Shown in pieces: positions 1-9,831 of a stretch of 64,000 bases of DNA. A program made the translations under genes and the position numbers. Every line of letters starts with the position of its first letter. Within the stretch, counting starts at the first letter, position 1. The notes under the pieces are model-generated. The model had not been told where the DNA came from. It did no database searches and saw nothing but the letters and a program-made list of their open reading frames with translations. Source of the stretch: Agapetus fuscipes (lineage: Eukaryota; Arthropoda; Insecta; Trichoptera; Glossosomatidae); assembly GCA_951799405.1 (NCBI GenBank), contig OX637356.1:13663229-13727228 (forward strand), written 5' to 3'.

Positions 1-303
1 TTTGCAGTTGCTGGTCCTCTGGCCTGGAATCACCTGCCTCATCATAAGGCTAAGAGATAGAAGACCATGTGAAGATACGAAATGTACTTAATACAAGCAA
101 ATTTCTGGCATCATTTCCTTGACTAATAGGTTGGAATGCAGCTGACCCCTCCATGCAGTAAGAACTCGGTTCGCTTTTGCCAAGGCCACCGCGGTTCCAG
201 GGAAATGCGGCAAGAGTTGCAAAGTTTATGTTCATGAGAGGTTTAGTTTATTTTGCATGTACACATGCAGCATATTTGTAAGCGCGACCTATCATGTGCC
301 TGT

Positions 304-630
304 TTTTTTTTTTTTAAGAAATCCTGTGCGGGAGACTCCCTAGATTCTAGAGACTCTAGGGGTCTATGCCACTTGTTGTAGTGCCGCAGAGGTGAACGAG
401 CTTGATCGTCGCTACAAAGCGCCAATACCCAAGCAAGACCCAGTTGCTGTAAGGCTGGATGGACCTTTTAGGGACCGGTCTTTGGTAAAGGCTTTATGAT
501 TTTTTTCATCCCAGCGAAGAGCATATTTGGAAATATAAATGGTGTATTTTTTGTGCTTTGCCGGGATCCGAATCCACCACCTTCCATTTAAGAGTCCGAA
601 GATTTGCCACTGGACTACGGACCGGTCCAA
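304..630 (-). mobile_element. SINE-1 with type-2 tail
   Basis: On the minus strand the element starts GGACCGGTCCGTAGTCCAGT (tRNA-like A box) and carries GGATTCGGATCCCGGC (B box). The shared SINE-1 body follows (CCTTTACCAAAGACCGGTC, TGGGTCTTGCTTG). The 3' part differs from most copies: it passes through GTCTCTAGAATCTAGGGAGT and ends in a run of A (T at 304-315 on the plus strand). The same tail occurs at 37273-37605. Non-coding, Pol III-type retroposon. Confidence 0.85.
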
Positions 631-663
631 GTTTGTGAGCATGCATTAAATATGGGCGTTAAA

Positions 664-922
664 TCGCTCCCCCAGTTCTTGTTTACCGTATACGCCAATC
701 TTGTCAAATATGCCTTTTTTATGCAGTTATCTTATGAATCAAATTCTACATAATCTGAGCTAAGAAAAACTGTAAAACTCGATAATGTGAGAGGTATTTT
801 AAAATATATTTTTAAATAAATTTCTTGTTTTTATAAGACACATTGGTCCAGTACACATGCAAACATTGCTCATGTAAAATTTTCTCAATGGCGTATACGG
901 TAAACAAGAACTAAGGCAGCGA
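664..922. mobile_element. Foldback element with TTAA flanks
   Basis: About 33-bp terminal inverted repeats: TCGCT then AGTTCTTGTTTACCGTATAC at the left, with the reverse complement ending at 922. TTAA lies at 659-662 (one extra A before the TIR) and again at 923-926, as expected for piggyBac-type target duplication. The interior (about 735-895) resembles dispersed repeat G. No transposase is present, so it is a non-autonomous element. Confidence 0.65.
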
Positions 923-1048
923 TTAATGTCAACACATCTTTGCAACTTAGATTATAGATTAAAGATTTACGAGCGCCCTTGGAGTAACTACATCACGAAA
1001 CGGCACCCTACATAAATCATCAACTCATCATCATCACCATCCGTCACT

Positions 1049-1822
1049 TTTTTTTTGAGTTTTAATTTTTTTTTAAATGAAAAAGTTAATATGGGTTAAT
1101 ACCCAATAAGTCTCTCTGGAACTTATTATACTCTGTAATAGGATTCGTTCACATCATCGTGTAGCAAAAACGTTAAATTGAATTGCTACCTTTGTACTCG
1201 CCTTACAGACTTTACTGGAAATAATACCCACCATCAAAGTCAAGCCGTTCGGAAAACACTCTTGTCGGTGTTTTTACAATTACTCATAATTTAACATAAA
1301 AAGTGTTCATCTGAATTTTCGCAAGGTTGTCGCTATGCGCATAGGACGAAATTTTGCCGAAGACTTCACGACGATATTCTGTTTATATTCTAAAAAATAT
1401 ATTCACTGACTTACATATAGGTACGTTGGTATAAGGCTGACAAGTATAATTTAAAATCTTAAGTTAATAAAGTAAAAATAAAACATAAAGTTTTTCTACA
1501 CAAGTTGATTTTGTATCCTCGAGCGCTTTCGATGTTATCACATGCTCTTTGTGTTTTATTTTAAGTTTATTAATTTAAGATGAATTTATGCTACTAAAGT
1601 GATACATTATAGAACTGTGATTCATAAAAAAACAAATCATCTAATGGATCTTAAGACAAGGACGTCCAACTATCTTTCCACTTTTTTAGAAGGTCTTTCA
1701 GCTGGTCGTTAGCCTATCGGTATCTCCTTAGCTACGATGTGTGCGAGTCTTTTGTGACTCATTTAGAAGACATGAAATTCATACTAAAACATTTTTACGT
1801 TTTTTTTTGTAATAAGATGTAG
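1049..1822. other. No gene seen; AT-rich spacer
   Basis: No supported coding region. One point stands out: on the minus strand about 1510-1535 reads GAAAGCGCTCGAG followed by GATACAAAATCAACTTG, a motif recurring in diverged form near 9780, 32680, 38570 and 39505. Confidence 0.5.
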
Positions 1823-2099
1823 TGTTATTAGGATGTACGGGTTCTGTTGAATAAAAACTTCGGTTAATTCATTTTCAGATTTCGTTCACATTTGGTTCAT
1901 ACAGAGTTAGCTTCACACCACGGTCACTTGTCTACTTATTAGCTCGACAGCTCCGATACAAGTCTTACGCTAAGGACAACTTGGTATTTTTATAGCATGG
2001 CATAAAGTTAAGTTGATTCTTGAAACATTGGGAACTGGAATATGCGAGATTTTGCCAGAATATTATATTTTAGAATATTCAAGCAAACTCCACACAACA
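1823..2099 (-). mobile_element. LTR-3 family LTR-like fragment
   Basis: Read on the minus strand, a TATAAAAATACC box (about 1996) is followed by GTGTGAAGC, TGAACCAAATGTGAACG and GAAGTTTTTATTCAAC, and the element ends CCTAATAACA. The same order (TATA box, GTGAAC, AATAAA/GAATTAA, GAAGTTTTATT, ...TAACA) occurs at about 12395-12657 and 60775-61000. It begins TG and ends CA, but flanking bases GTAG and TCGA do not match, so the outer limits or TSD are uncertain. Confidence 0.45.
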
Positions 2100-2570
2100 T
2101 CGATCAAATACAAGTATAATTAATTACCTACATCTAGAGACACAGACACACTCAGACAAGTAAAAATACACAATCGAACATATGAAAAGTATATTTTAGG
2201 AGAGTTCAAGAAAAAGGTCAAATGAGTCAAAGAATTGTATACATATATTTTATTTTTGGAGACTTCCATCATTTTTATGAACAAAGTTGCTTGGCAGAAT
2301 TTCGAAGGCAGCTACGCGTCCTTAAAAAATGTGTCACGTACCCGGCGAAGGCTTTCGCCCATAACCATTGTTTCAATTTATAGATCACGTAAAAAGTTCA
2401 AAGAGCCGACTCTCTAATGAAACTGAAGGATCCGTTTGATCAGCGCATTTCCAATGTCACATAAACAATCAGCCGGGTCGAGGGGAAACATAAATGAAAG
2501 TCCATCTTCACATGTATGAAAGTGTTCAAACCAGACAAGCAAACAATGGATGCTAGTTAAATATATTTTG
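2100..2570. other. No gene seen
   Basis: No recognised repeat and no protein-like reading frame beyond chance length. A stretch around 2330-2480 is somewhat richer in GC (CGGCGAAGGCTTTCGCCC forms a short hairpin), but it could not be assigned. Confidence 0.4.
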
Positions 2571-2810
2571 TGATCATATCTGCCCATACATCTTGCGGGA
2601 ACTCTCGGCTTGGACGTCCTTGGGTGTTTGTTCCCTCGATCATCGCTTCAATCATGGAGAGCAGGAGACTTTTCTGGCGTATTGCGTGTCCTATCCACCT
2701 TGCATGCTTTTGGAACAGGGTTTTGGGCAGGTGCATTGCTTCTTTGATTCATTATTGGAGTATCTCTGAATTTTTTATGTGGTCCTTCCTGGAACCTCGT
2801 GTGGTCTATC
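2571..2810 (-). pseudogene. Degenerate LINE C-terminal fragment
   Basis: One minus-strand frame reads HARWIGHAIRQ, then SLLLSMIEAMIEGTNTQGRP and SREFPQDVWADMI. This resembles the region after the reverse transcriptase in many non-LTR retrotransposons (WxGHxxR...IEG...GRPR...Q/DxI). Frameshifts separate it from upstream coding sequence, and it is overrun at 2811 by a minisatellite. It is a decayed fragment; the clade was not assigned. Confidence 0.55.
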
Positions 2811-3190
2811 TTGTCAATTGCCACTTTCCAATTGCCACTTGACAGCTTCCAGTTGCCACTTGCCACTTGCCCGTTGCCACTTTCCAATTGCCACTGTCCA
2901 GTTGCCACTTGCCAGTTGCCAATTGCTACTTGCCACTTGCCCATTCCCACTTGTAACTCGCCACTCGCCACTCGCCACTCGCCACTCGCCACTCGCCACT
3001 CGCCACTCGCCACTCGCCACTCGCCACTCGCCATTCGCCACTCGCCACTCGCCACTCGCCACTCGCCACTCGCCACTCGCCACTCGCCACTCGCCACTCG
3101 CCACTCGCCACTCGCCACTCGCCACTCGCCACTCGCCACTCGCCACTCGCCACTCGCCACTCGCCACTCGCCACTCGTCACTCGCCACTA
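2811..3190. repeat. 7-bp minisatellite
   Basis: A perfect to near-perfect array of the heptamer CACTCGC runs from about 2957 to 3189 (some 33 units). It is preceded from about 2811 by diverged TTGCCAC-like heptamers, as if the array expanded from one edge of an older degenerate tract. Because 7 is not a multiple of 3 and the unit has no stop in any phase, frames stay open on both strands, giving overlapping 80-200 codon frames with a 7-residue period (EWRVASG or LATRHSP). These are not genes. Confidence 0.95.
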
Positions 3191-4111
3191 ACTATTTTCA
3201 GCCTACAAGTTGCCAGATGCCCTCGTCTGTATCGGCTTTGAAGGATCCACGTCAAAAATGGTCACGTATTTCTTTTATAGAGGCCATTGGCAAATGCTCA
3301 ATAATAATATTACAAGGAGGGTCATGCGACAAAGGGAATGAGTGGATGTTTTTCTTTTTTCTCCCAGGCGCAGCAATTTTTTCCATTTCATGAGCGTCCT
3401 TATCATAAATTACACTGGAAGCACATGTTATTGAAAGGAGATAACGTTTTTATGGAGAAATTGAATCATGCCGTATGGGAGGCTTTATATCTACATTGAA
3501 TAGAATGTGAGAAGGCGTACTTATGTACACAATTTTTTTTTCAATTCAATCAAATCATCTTTGAGTTTTTAATGCCTACCGCGAAATGGTAATTCCTATT
3601 TTGATCATATCAAACTCAATACGTTTGAATTATTATTTTTCTGATTCTATTCTAACATAACGTTATTGGTACAAGAAAAATAAACATGTTTTTTTGCTGA
3701 TTAACATTACAAAATAAGCCTCTTTTATATCTAAATTTTCTACCAGGACTGTGTTCTGTTGTTTATTGAGCTTACTCCTGAAGGTTTTGTAACAAATATC
3801 CCTACTTGTGAGGTCTGCCAGGGATTTTGTTTTCTGTAATCTTAAAAAAAAACTCTAACTATTATTTAGTATATATTCTAATTTAAAATGTTCGATCCAG
3901 GTTTTCCATCCGTCTACATAACGAGGTTTGCGGTTAACGGATAAATCTGACAGATTCGTTTCTCCTCTTTCTCATTACAGATGTGCAGACTCAGCTGCCT
4001 GCTACGACGAGTCATTTCCTACGTATGTTTACTTCAATAGTAAAATTGTAGAGCGTTGGTTGATCTTAGAGCTAAGCAGATGTGGGTGTGCTCTATGCGT
4101 GCTACGAAAGA
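3191..4111. other. No gene seen
   Basis: AT-rich DNA without a recognised element. Short open frames here (for example 3928-4137) have no recognisable motif and no coding signature. Confidence 0.4.
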
Positions 4112-4498
4112 ACATTATTGTATGGTGTAGCCATTGATATGAAGTCGTAGCAATTGATAATGCATTGTAGTTGTCAGAACTACAAAGAAACGTTTTTTTA
4201 TAAAACGTCACTCAAACCTGTATTCCGTCATGGTTATGGGCGTGTTTATTTATTTATTTGTTAAGAAAAAGCATCGTAGTATGGCGTAGCAATTGATATT
4301 AAGTCGTAGCAATTGATTAATGTATTGCAGTTATCAACTACGCAGCCATATTTCTTTGATAATGCGTCATACAAATTGGAACTTCGTCACTGCAACTAGA
4401 ACAGTGTTGTATTGCTCAGTACTAAATCAGAGCAATCGGTACAATACACAAAAGTCGAAGCAATTGGAACGATGTCGTAGTTATCACCTTTGTCATAA
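4112..4498. repeat. Imperfect direct duplication (about 160-bp period)
   Basis: The block GGTGTAGCCATTGATAT, GAAGTCGTAGCAATTGAT, then TGCATTGTAGTTGTCA at 4123-4175 recurs as GGCGTAGCAATTGATATTAA, GTCGTAGCAATTGAT, TGTATTGCAGTTATCA at about 4281-4338. A third weak echo lies at 4449-4490. This looks like a short degenerate satellite. Confidence 0.5.
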
Positions 4499-4512
4499 GT
4501 AACAATCAATAT

Positions 4513-4928
4513 TAGGGATGGGCAAATGGGAAAAAAATATCGATATATATCGAATCGATATTTTTAAACACTATCGAAATATATCGAGGAAAAAATATCG
4601 ATATTTCGATACATCGATGGAAAAAATATCGGTCGCTGACGGGTAAGGCCTCAAATTTTCGCAATTTTTGCCCAAAAAGTCTGTCGACGGGGAGAGAGAG
4701 ATTTGCGATTAGCTACGTAAAAATGTGGGCTTCCAAACACAGCCATCTATAAAGTGTTGGGAGCAAAGTCACATTTGAAAAAAATATCGTTTTTGATACG
4801 ATTTTGATTCTTGAAAAAAAATATCGAGATATCGATTAATCGATATTTCTAATATTGAGAGAAATATCAATATTTTTCAAAAAAAATATCGGTACTTTTG
4901 ATATGTCGATATATTTCGCCCATCCCTA
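4513..4928. mobile_element. hAT-type MITE with perfect TIRs and 8-bp TSD
   Basis: The element begins TAGGGATGGGC and ends GCCCATCCCTA (perfect 11-bp terminal inverted repeats), flanked by the direct repeat ATCAATAT at 4505-4512 and 4929-4936. Eight-bp duplications and TIRs of this kind are typical of the hAT superfamily. The 416-bp interior is full of ATCGATAT-like sub-repeats and encodes no transposase, so it is non-autonomous. A second copy lies at 52788-53295. Confidence 0.9.
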
Positions 4929-5235
4929 ATCAATATTGTATTGTAGAATCTGTATACATATACTTGTATACTACCTCCTATAACCTTTAACTCAAGAGAC
5001 AAAGTAATAAAAATCTAATTTAAATTAATCAAATAATTGTTATCTTCAAGCTAGAATTATTGTTGACATATTTACAATTATAATAACTACACAGTCAGGT
5101 AATTAAACTTTTCGGATATTAGACAAACCGTTATGGGAGAATTAACTAAATTCTCGACGTTTTGTTGGTAATGTAGCCAACGTCTTTAGGAAACACCCTC
5201 AGGGGATAAACTGATTTTTTTTATGCTTAAATTGT

Positions 5236-5494
5236 CACAAGTCCGTAGTCCAGTGGTAACACTTCGGACTCTTAAATGGAAGGCTGTGTGTTCGAATCCC
5301 GGCGGAGCACAAAAAACAACCCATTGAAAAATTAATAAACCTTTACCAAAGACCAGTCATTTAAAGATCCATCCAGCCTTACAGCAACTGGGTCTTGCTT
5401 GAGAATTGGCGCTTTCTACAGCGACGACCAAGCTCGCAAAGGGCTCTTGAGGTGTGATACACACAAAAACAGCGCTCACCAAATAAATCATTAT
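5236..5494 (+). mobile_element. SINE-1, type-1 tail
   Basis: tRNA-like head with A box TAGTCCAGTGGTAACAC and B box GTTCGAATCCCGGC, body CCTTTACCAAAGACCAG, TGGGTCTTGCTTGAGAATTG and CAGCGACGACCAAGCTCG, then the type-1 3' end GTGTGATACACACAAAAAC plus CACCAAATAAATCATTATA. The first few bases of the head are altered. Not a tRNA gene: the acceptor stem is absent. Confidence 0.88.
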
Positions 5495-5974
5495 AATATT
5501 ACTAATATTATTATTAATATGGCAATTAGAATGAGCTTGAAAATGGTAAATAGACGTAAAAAATGTGTTAGCTCACTTTAAGTATGAAGACATACCGACA
5601 ACTGGTATAATAACATTTTATAAAATAATACATGATCCTTTTTCATGGAGTATTTGTAAGTTTCTCTACTTTTAAGTGAGTTTAATTTTTCACTCGAGTA
5701 CAAAACAGGTACGCGTCACGTTCGAGAAACATAAGTGAATTTACTCGTGATATGTTACAATCGAGTGACAAATTAAGTTAGGTGGGTAAGCACGTGTTGA
5801 TCGGAGAACTGAACCAGCCAGGTAACTAAGTAACACCTAACTCTGGAAACTGTTTTTTTCTGCATGAGGATAATCACGTCCTTGGATTGAATTTCTACGA
5901 AACGGTCAACAGTTTTTACTCTTATTTTTTTGTACTTCGTACTTGTACCCCATTGTTTATTTGGCCTCAGCGCC
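5495..5974. other. No gene seen
   Basis: No element assigned. A 70-codon frame on the minus strand (5773-5985) has a fairly protein-like composition but no motif I recognise, and it runs into repeat G at its end, so it is not called. Confidence 0.35.
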
Positions 5975-6125
5975 ATTTCATTCAAAGATGACTTGTTTGT
6001 TACACATATTTTTTAAATCAATTTTCAGTTTTAATAGAACACATTGTTCCAAAACACACACAAACATTGTTCACGTGAAACTACCTCTGATGTACATAAG
6101 ACAAACAAGCACTTTGATGTCAACT
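5975..6125 (-). repeat. Repeat G fragment
   Basis: Matches other G copies: ACACATTGTTCCA, ACAAACATTGTTCACGTGAA, ACTACCTCTGATG and ATAAGACAAACAAGCACTTT. G is a dispersed repeat of some 250-300 bp, class unknown. Confidence 0.6.
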
Positions 6126-6278
6126 TGTATATTCATCAGTTGCTCTTACTATATATTCATGATGCAACATTTTTGTGTGAATCGCACTTAAAGACCCCTT
6201 TTAATTTTTGTTATATAATATGTCAATGTCGAAGCAAAAATTAGTTGATGTAATGTTTAATAGACCGTTAGTAACTAA

Positions 6279-6601
6279 AAACGCAACTAGGCTACACATA
6301 TAGTGTAACTTCTTGCCGTGTTATCCCCGTAGGGGTCGCATGTGGCGAGTTAAACCTATTTATTTTTACAGGTAAGGGGGCCAGCCTTATGCCAACCACT
6401 TCAGTTGAAGTGGGGGTTTCCCACCTCCCGAGAGGGCTGGTACTCATTTCTTGTGAAGGCTGAGTAAACCTTGCCGGTATTTTATTTTGGAGTTTGAAAT
6501 AAACACCGAAACGGTAAATCATTTCTGACACCCTCGGTGGGATTCGAACCCCACCTCACGGCATGGAATGCAAGCACTCTACCAACTGAGCTACCGACCG
6601 T
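6279..6601 (-). mobile_element. SINE-2, near full length
   Basis: On the minus strand it starts CGGTCGGTAGCTCAGTTGGT (A box), then GAGTGCTTGCATTCCATGCC and GGGTTCGAATCCCACC (B box). The SINE-2 body follows (GGTGTCAGAAATGATTTACC, CTTCACAAGAAATGAGTACC, TTCAACTGAAGTGGTTGGC, TACCTGTAAAAATAAATAGG) and ends at GTGTAGCCTAGTTGCGTT. One of the best copies in the window; non-coding. Confidence 0.9.
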
Positions 6602-6868
6602 ACTTTTTGGTAAAAGCAGATGATGTCTTCAACTCCGTGAAGACCATTTTTAACTTATTGTTTCTTGCTTGATCGGGAATCGAACTCTCGACACACCCAC
6701 ATACGAATGGAAAAACTTTATTGGAAGATATTTTTGGCATTTTCTGATCCAGGACAACCAACCCATTTCTGTGACAAAAATATTTTATTTTTCACACTAA
6801 AAAAATACGGCGAAAAAGAGCTTAAATTGTTTTGATGCAGGTAATTCAGTGGCAAAGGGTGCCATACA

Positions 6869-7056
6869 ACTCGATTCCCATCGGCTTCCCTTTTAAAATG
6901 AGGCAACAAAGTAGTTAAAAAATATAGGCACAAAGTAAACAAATACATTTAAAAAATCAAAGAAAAAATACGTATTTTTTCCCCATTGAAACGATGCAGT
7001 CTACTTCATTATCATTTTTGCCTCATTTTAAAAAGGAAACCAATGGGAATCGAGTT
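6869..7056. mobile_element. Foldback repeat H
   Basis: The left arm 6869-6904 (ACTCGATTCCCATCGGCTTC then CCTTTTAAAATGAGGCA) is the imperfect inverse of the right arm 7019-7056. The 114-bp loop is AT-rich. Half of the same sequence occurs at 13261-13332, inside an RTE-beta fragment. Likely a small inverted-repeat (MITE-like) element; its TSD was not resolved. Confidence 0.6.
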
Positions 7057-7061
7057 CTATG

Positions 7062-7215
7062 TGAGAGAGCTAGAAGACCATGGAAAGTTCCGGAATGCAC
7101 TGAAGACAAGCAAATTTCTGGCATAGTTTGTACAAGCGCCCTTGGAGTGATTACACCACGAAACGGCGCTATAAAGAAATCATCAACTCATCATGATCAT
7201 CACCCTTCGCCACTG
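7062..7215 (+). repeat. Repeat I, uninterrupted copy
   Basis: Contiguous copy of the sequence split at 50-1048: AGAAGACCATGGAAAG, GCAAATTTCTGGCA, GCGCCCTTGGAGTGATTAC, CACGAAACGGCGC, then TCATCAACTCATCATGATCA. It abuts the right arm of foldback H. Confidence 0.6.
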
Positions 7216-7717
7216 GTAGGTATCCAAAATCATCAATTTTTTTATTTAGGTTATTTTTTTGCATCACTTTTATTGTAGCTTTTTTTCTGAATTAAAAAAA
7301 AATATATATTTTTTTAAAAGAAAGTTAAAAAAATAAGAGCAATCCTTTTCGGTCTAGTAGCGCTGGTTACAGCATTATTTAGGGTTGCCCCATCTCGTAA
7401 ATATTCCCCGACATGATTTAAACTGCTCTAATACGTGTCACATATAACTTTTACGTTTATGTGTTGTGTTGGCAGCACCCTTACCCCAATATTGTTAATA
7501 TGTCGTATCGCTTTTCCTATAAAAAGTGTTATTTTTCACGCCTGGAGCGGGAAGAGGCCATTCAAACCACAGCAGCAGACAAATTATTTCACTCAAGACA
7601 GTTAATTGTGAGCACTGTTTTTTGTTGATAACACCTTGAAAATATTTAGCTAGAATGGTATTTTCGTATTTCTCAATTGATGAAAGTTAAGGTGAAAAGG
7701 TGTTAATGATATTGTTT
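7216..7717. other. No gene seen
   Basis: AT-rich, no recognised repeat or coding motif. Confidence 0.4.
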
Positions 7718-7890
7718 TCAGAATCACATTCTGAGCTAAGAAAAACATCAAAGAAAGTTGTTTTAAACATTTTTCAAAATAAATTTCCAGTTTTCTTAAG
7801 ACACATTGTTTCAGTATACACATATACACATTGCTCATGTAAAATTACCTCTCATGGAAATAAAAAAAAACAAGCATTCAGGGGACGACA
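7718..7890 (-). repeat. Repeat G copy
   Basis: Shares CACATTCTGAGCTAAGAAAA, AAATAAATTTCCAGTTTTC, TAAGACACATTGTTTCAGTA and CATTGCTCATGTAAAATTAC with the other G copies. SINE-3 follows almost immediately. Confidence 0.65.
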
Positions 7891-7907
7891 TGACAGAACA
7901 TCACAAC

Positions 7908-8106
7908 ACTGTCATGTCTGCGGGGATCAAGTCAGGTTATTTGGAACCGGAAGACGTTGGTTCGAATCCCGCGAAGATAACTTCGACCCTGGTTAAACAG
8001 ATGCCGTTACATGCACCCAAGCTTCTGCTTTCGAATGAAGACAACTGGCCAAGCAAAATAGGTTGGTGGATTGCATTCCTTTCCACAAGTATATTGAAAA
8101 AAAAAA
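7908..8106 (+). mobile_element. SINE-3 copy
   Basis: The B-box region GTTGGTTCGAATCCCGCG is followed by the SINE-3 body (TTCGACCCTGGTTAAACAGA, TGCCGTTACATGCACC, AAGCTTCTGCTTTCG, ATAGGTTGGTGGATTGCATT, CCACAAGTATATTG) and an A run. The A box is degraded compared with the copy at 18168-18395. Confidence 0.75.
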
Positions 8107-8108
8107 TG

Positions 8109-8263
8109 TATACGTTTTAACCTGCATATCGTGCATTCAATTAAAATAAGATTATCTATCCTTGCAAACCCAGCATAGTATACCTACGTTGAAAATGCGT
8201 CGGTTCTCAAAAGCCCCGAAACGGAAAGGTATGGCAGCCTTCCTCTCGACAGACCGGAAGACT
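8109..8263 (+). repeat. Repeat E copy
   Basis: About 155 bp (CCAGCATAGTATACCTACG, AAAATGCGTCGGTTCTCAAA, CCCCGAAACGGAAAGGTATG, CAGCCTTCCTCTCGACAGAC) present again as an almost identical inverted copy at 19655-19812. High identity implies recent dispersal. Confidence 0.75.
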
Positions 8264-8586
8264 TTTTGTTAAATATTTTTTTGTTAAAAATTTGATTAAA
8301 TAATCACCCAATTATATCTGGTGAGCCAGGGTTATCGTCAATAGAACACAACGAAATTTAAACTTGCGATTTTTTCAATAACGCTTATTTCAGTGGCAAC
8401 ACCTTATCTGCTTGATTCTACCAGCGACACAACTTGTTAGGTGTCTCCGTTTGAACAAGCTGCAAGGCCTCAATATAGGTTATTATTTGTCGTGTCCAAT
8501 AAAGAAGTTTGGATAAGCGAGGCGAGTCACGGTGCTACAGAAACCATGTGGTGCCTCTGCCCTCCCTGAAATAACGTCCACACAAG
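8264..8586. other. No gene seen
   Basis: No recognised element or coding region. Confidence 0.35.
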
Positions 8587-8931
8587 TATGGCCGGTGAAA
8601 ACAAAACAATCTATACGACAATGCATTTGAAAGCCATCAAATGGTGAATAGGAAAAATCTCGAAGGATGAAATCTAATTTACTCTAATCTAAGTTGCGAA
8701 GATATGTTACATTGGAGTTTCACATTATATGCATTCTCACAAGCAGACTCGTACAAGTTCGCGCTTCCTCATGCCGCATGTGAATCTACAAAATAAAAAC
8801 CCAATCTCAAATGGACATACACCCTGCAACTATTGCCGTCCTTCCCTGAAACAGGGGTCACATTGTCAAAGTGAACCATTTTTTTACAGTATGGCTGATC
8901 AGCCTCATACCAACCTATAAGTCAAGGAATG
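8587..8931 (-). repeat. First unit of a 345-bp tandem duplication carrying repeat A
   Basis: The unit starts TATGGCCGGTGAAAACAAAA, passes CAAATGGTGAATAGG, then an A1 copy on the minus strand (8671-8928: CTAATCTAAGTTGC at its 3' end, CCTTCCCTGAAACAGGGGTC in the middle, CCAACCTATAAGTCAAGGAA at its 5' end). The whole unit is repeated from 8932. Confidence 0.85.
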
Positions 8932-9560
8932 TATGGCCGGTGAAAACAAAACAATCTATACGACAATGCATTTAAAAGCCAACAAATGGTGAATAAAAAA
9001 AATCTCGAAGGGTGAAATCTAATCTAACCTAATCTAAGTTGCAAATATATGTTACATTTGAGATTCACATTATTTGCATTCTCACAAGCAGACTCGTACA
9101 AGTTCACGCTTGCACATGCCGCATGTGAACCTAAAACATAAAAACCAAATATCAAATGGACATGCACCTTGCAGCTCTTGCCGTCCTTCCCTGAAACAGG
9201 GATGACATCGGCAAAGTGTCGGTGTTATGGCCAAGGGGTCCAAGTGGGCTGATCTTTCTAGCGTGTTTGGAATAGAACAACGTTGGTTCGATCCTCGCCT
9301 GGGTCATTTGATCATAATTTTGACCCTGGTTCAACAGATGTTATTGGGTAATTATTAATTGAAAATTCATTAAAAATAAACAATAAAGAATTATTTATTG
9401 ATGATATTAATACCTGTTTCTGGCCAGGCAGAATAGGTTGGTGAATTGCATTCCTCTTCACAAATCTATCTTATTAAACAAACAAAAAGTGAACTATTTT
9501 TACAGCATAGGTGGTCAGCCGCATACCAACCTATAAGTCAAGGAACATACACGACAAATT
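8932..9560 (-). repeat. Second tandem unit, interrupted by SINE-3
   Basis: Repeats the 8587 unit (TATGGCCGGTGAAAACAAAA again at 8932). The A copy spans about 9013-9218 and resumes at 9486-9560 after a SINE-3 insertion, so the SINE arrived after the duplication. Confidence 0.85.
9219..9485 (+). mobile_element. SINE-3 with target-site duplication
   Basis: Ser/Leu-like head (TTATGGCCAAGGGGTCCAAG; B box GTTGGTTCGATCCTCGCC), body TTTGACCCTGGTTCAACAGA and ATAGGTTGGTGAATTGCATT, end CTTCACAAATCTATC plus an A-rich tail. AAAGTG at 9213-9218 recurs at 9486-9491 as a short target duplication inside repeat A. Confidence 0.85.
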
Positions 9561-9581
9561 GATGAATGATATAATCTTTTT

Positions 9582-9672
9582 GCTGGTCCGCAATCCAATG
9601 GTAACACTTTGGACTCATGAATGGAAGGTTGTGGGTTCAAATCCCGGCGAAGCACAAAAAAAAACATTTATA
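9582..9672 (+). mobile_element. SINE-1 head only
   Basis: Contains only the tRNA-like head (GGTCCGCAATCCAATGGTAA, GGTTCAAATCCCGGCGAAGC), then an A run. The body is missing. This is either a 3' truncation or a short head-only retroposon; a similar head-only copy lies at 15283-15365. Confidence 0.7.
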
Positions 9673-9831
9673 ATTATATTTTGTAGGGTTTGTGTATTCA
9701 CACAGTGAAAATTCATTTTTTTAAAATAAAGCTATTTTTTGTTTAACGTAGTTTATTTTCACAATAATATTTAATATCTCGAGTTCTTTCGACTTATTAT
9801 TTCGTATTTATAATTATTTTCAAATTTGCTC

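Larger units (their letters stand above)
112..963 (+). mobile_element. Repeat A copy, broken by SINE-1 and a foldback element
   Basis: Three collinear pieces (about 112-303, 631-663, 923-963) rebuild a diverged repeat A: TTCCTTGACTAATAGGTTGG at the head, CACATGCAGCAT mid-way and CTTTGCAACTTAGATTATAG at the tail (A2-type). The first gap holds a SINE-1, the second an inverted-repeat element. Repeat A itself sits inside repeat I, so this is a three-level nest. Confidence 0.7.
50..1048 (+). repeat. Repeat I copy split by a nested insertion
   Basis: Bases about 50-109 and 971-1048 match the two halves of an uninterrupted copy at 7062-7215: AGAAGACCAT, CAAATTTCTGGCA, then GAGCGCCCTTGGAGT, CACGAAACGGC and a CATCATCATCACC run. 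The gap between the halves (110-963) is filled by repeat A and its own insertions. Repeat I is dispersed; its class is unknown and no coding domain was recognised. Confidence 0.6.

Noticed and set aside
2648..3393. Repeat-containing proteins (EWRVASG or LATRHSP)
   Set aside because: A stop-free heptamer array opens all frames; no flanking gene structure.
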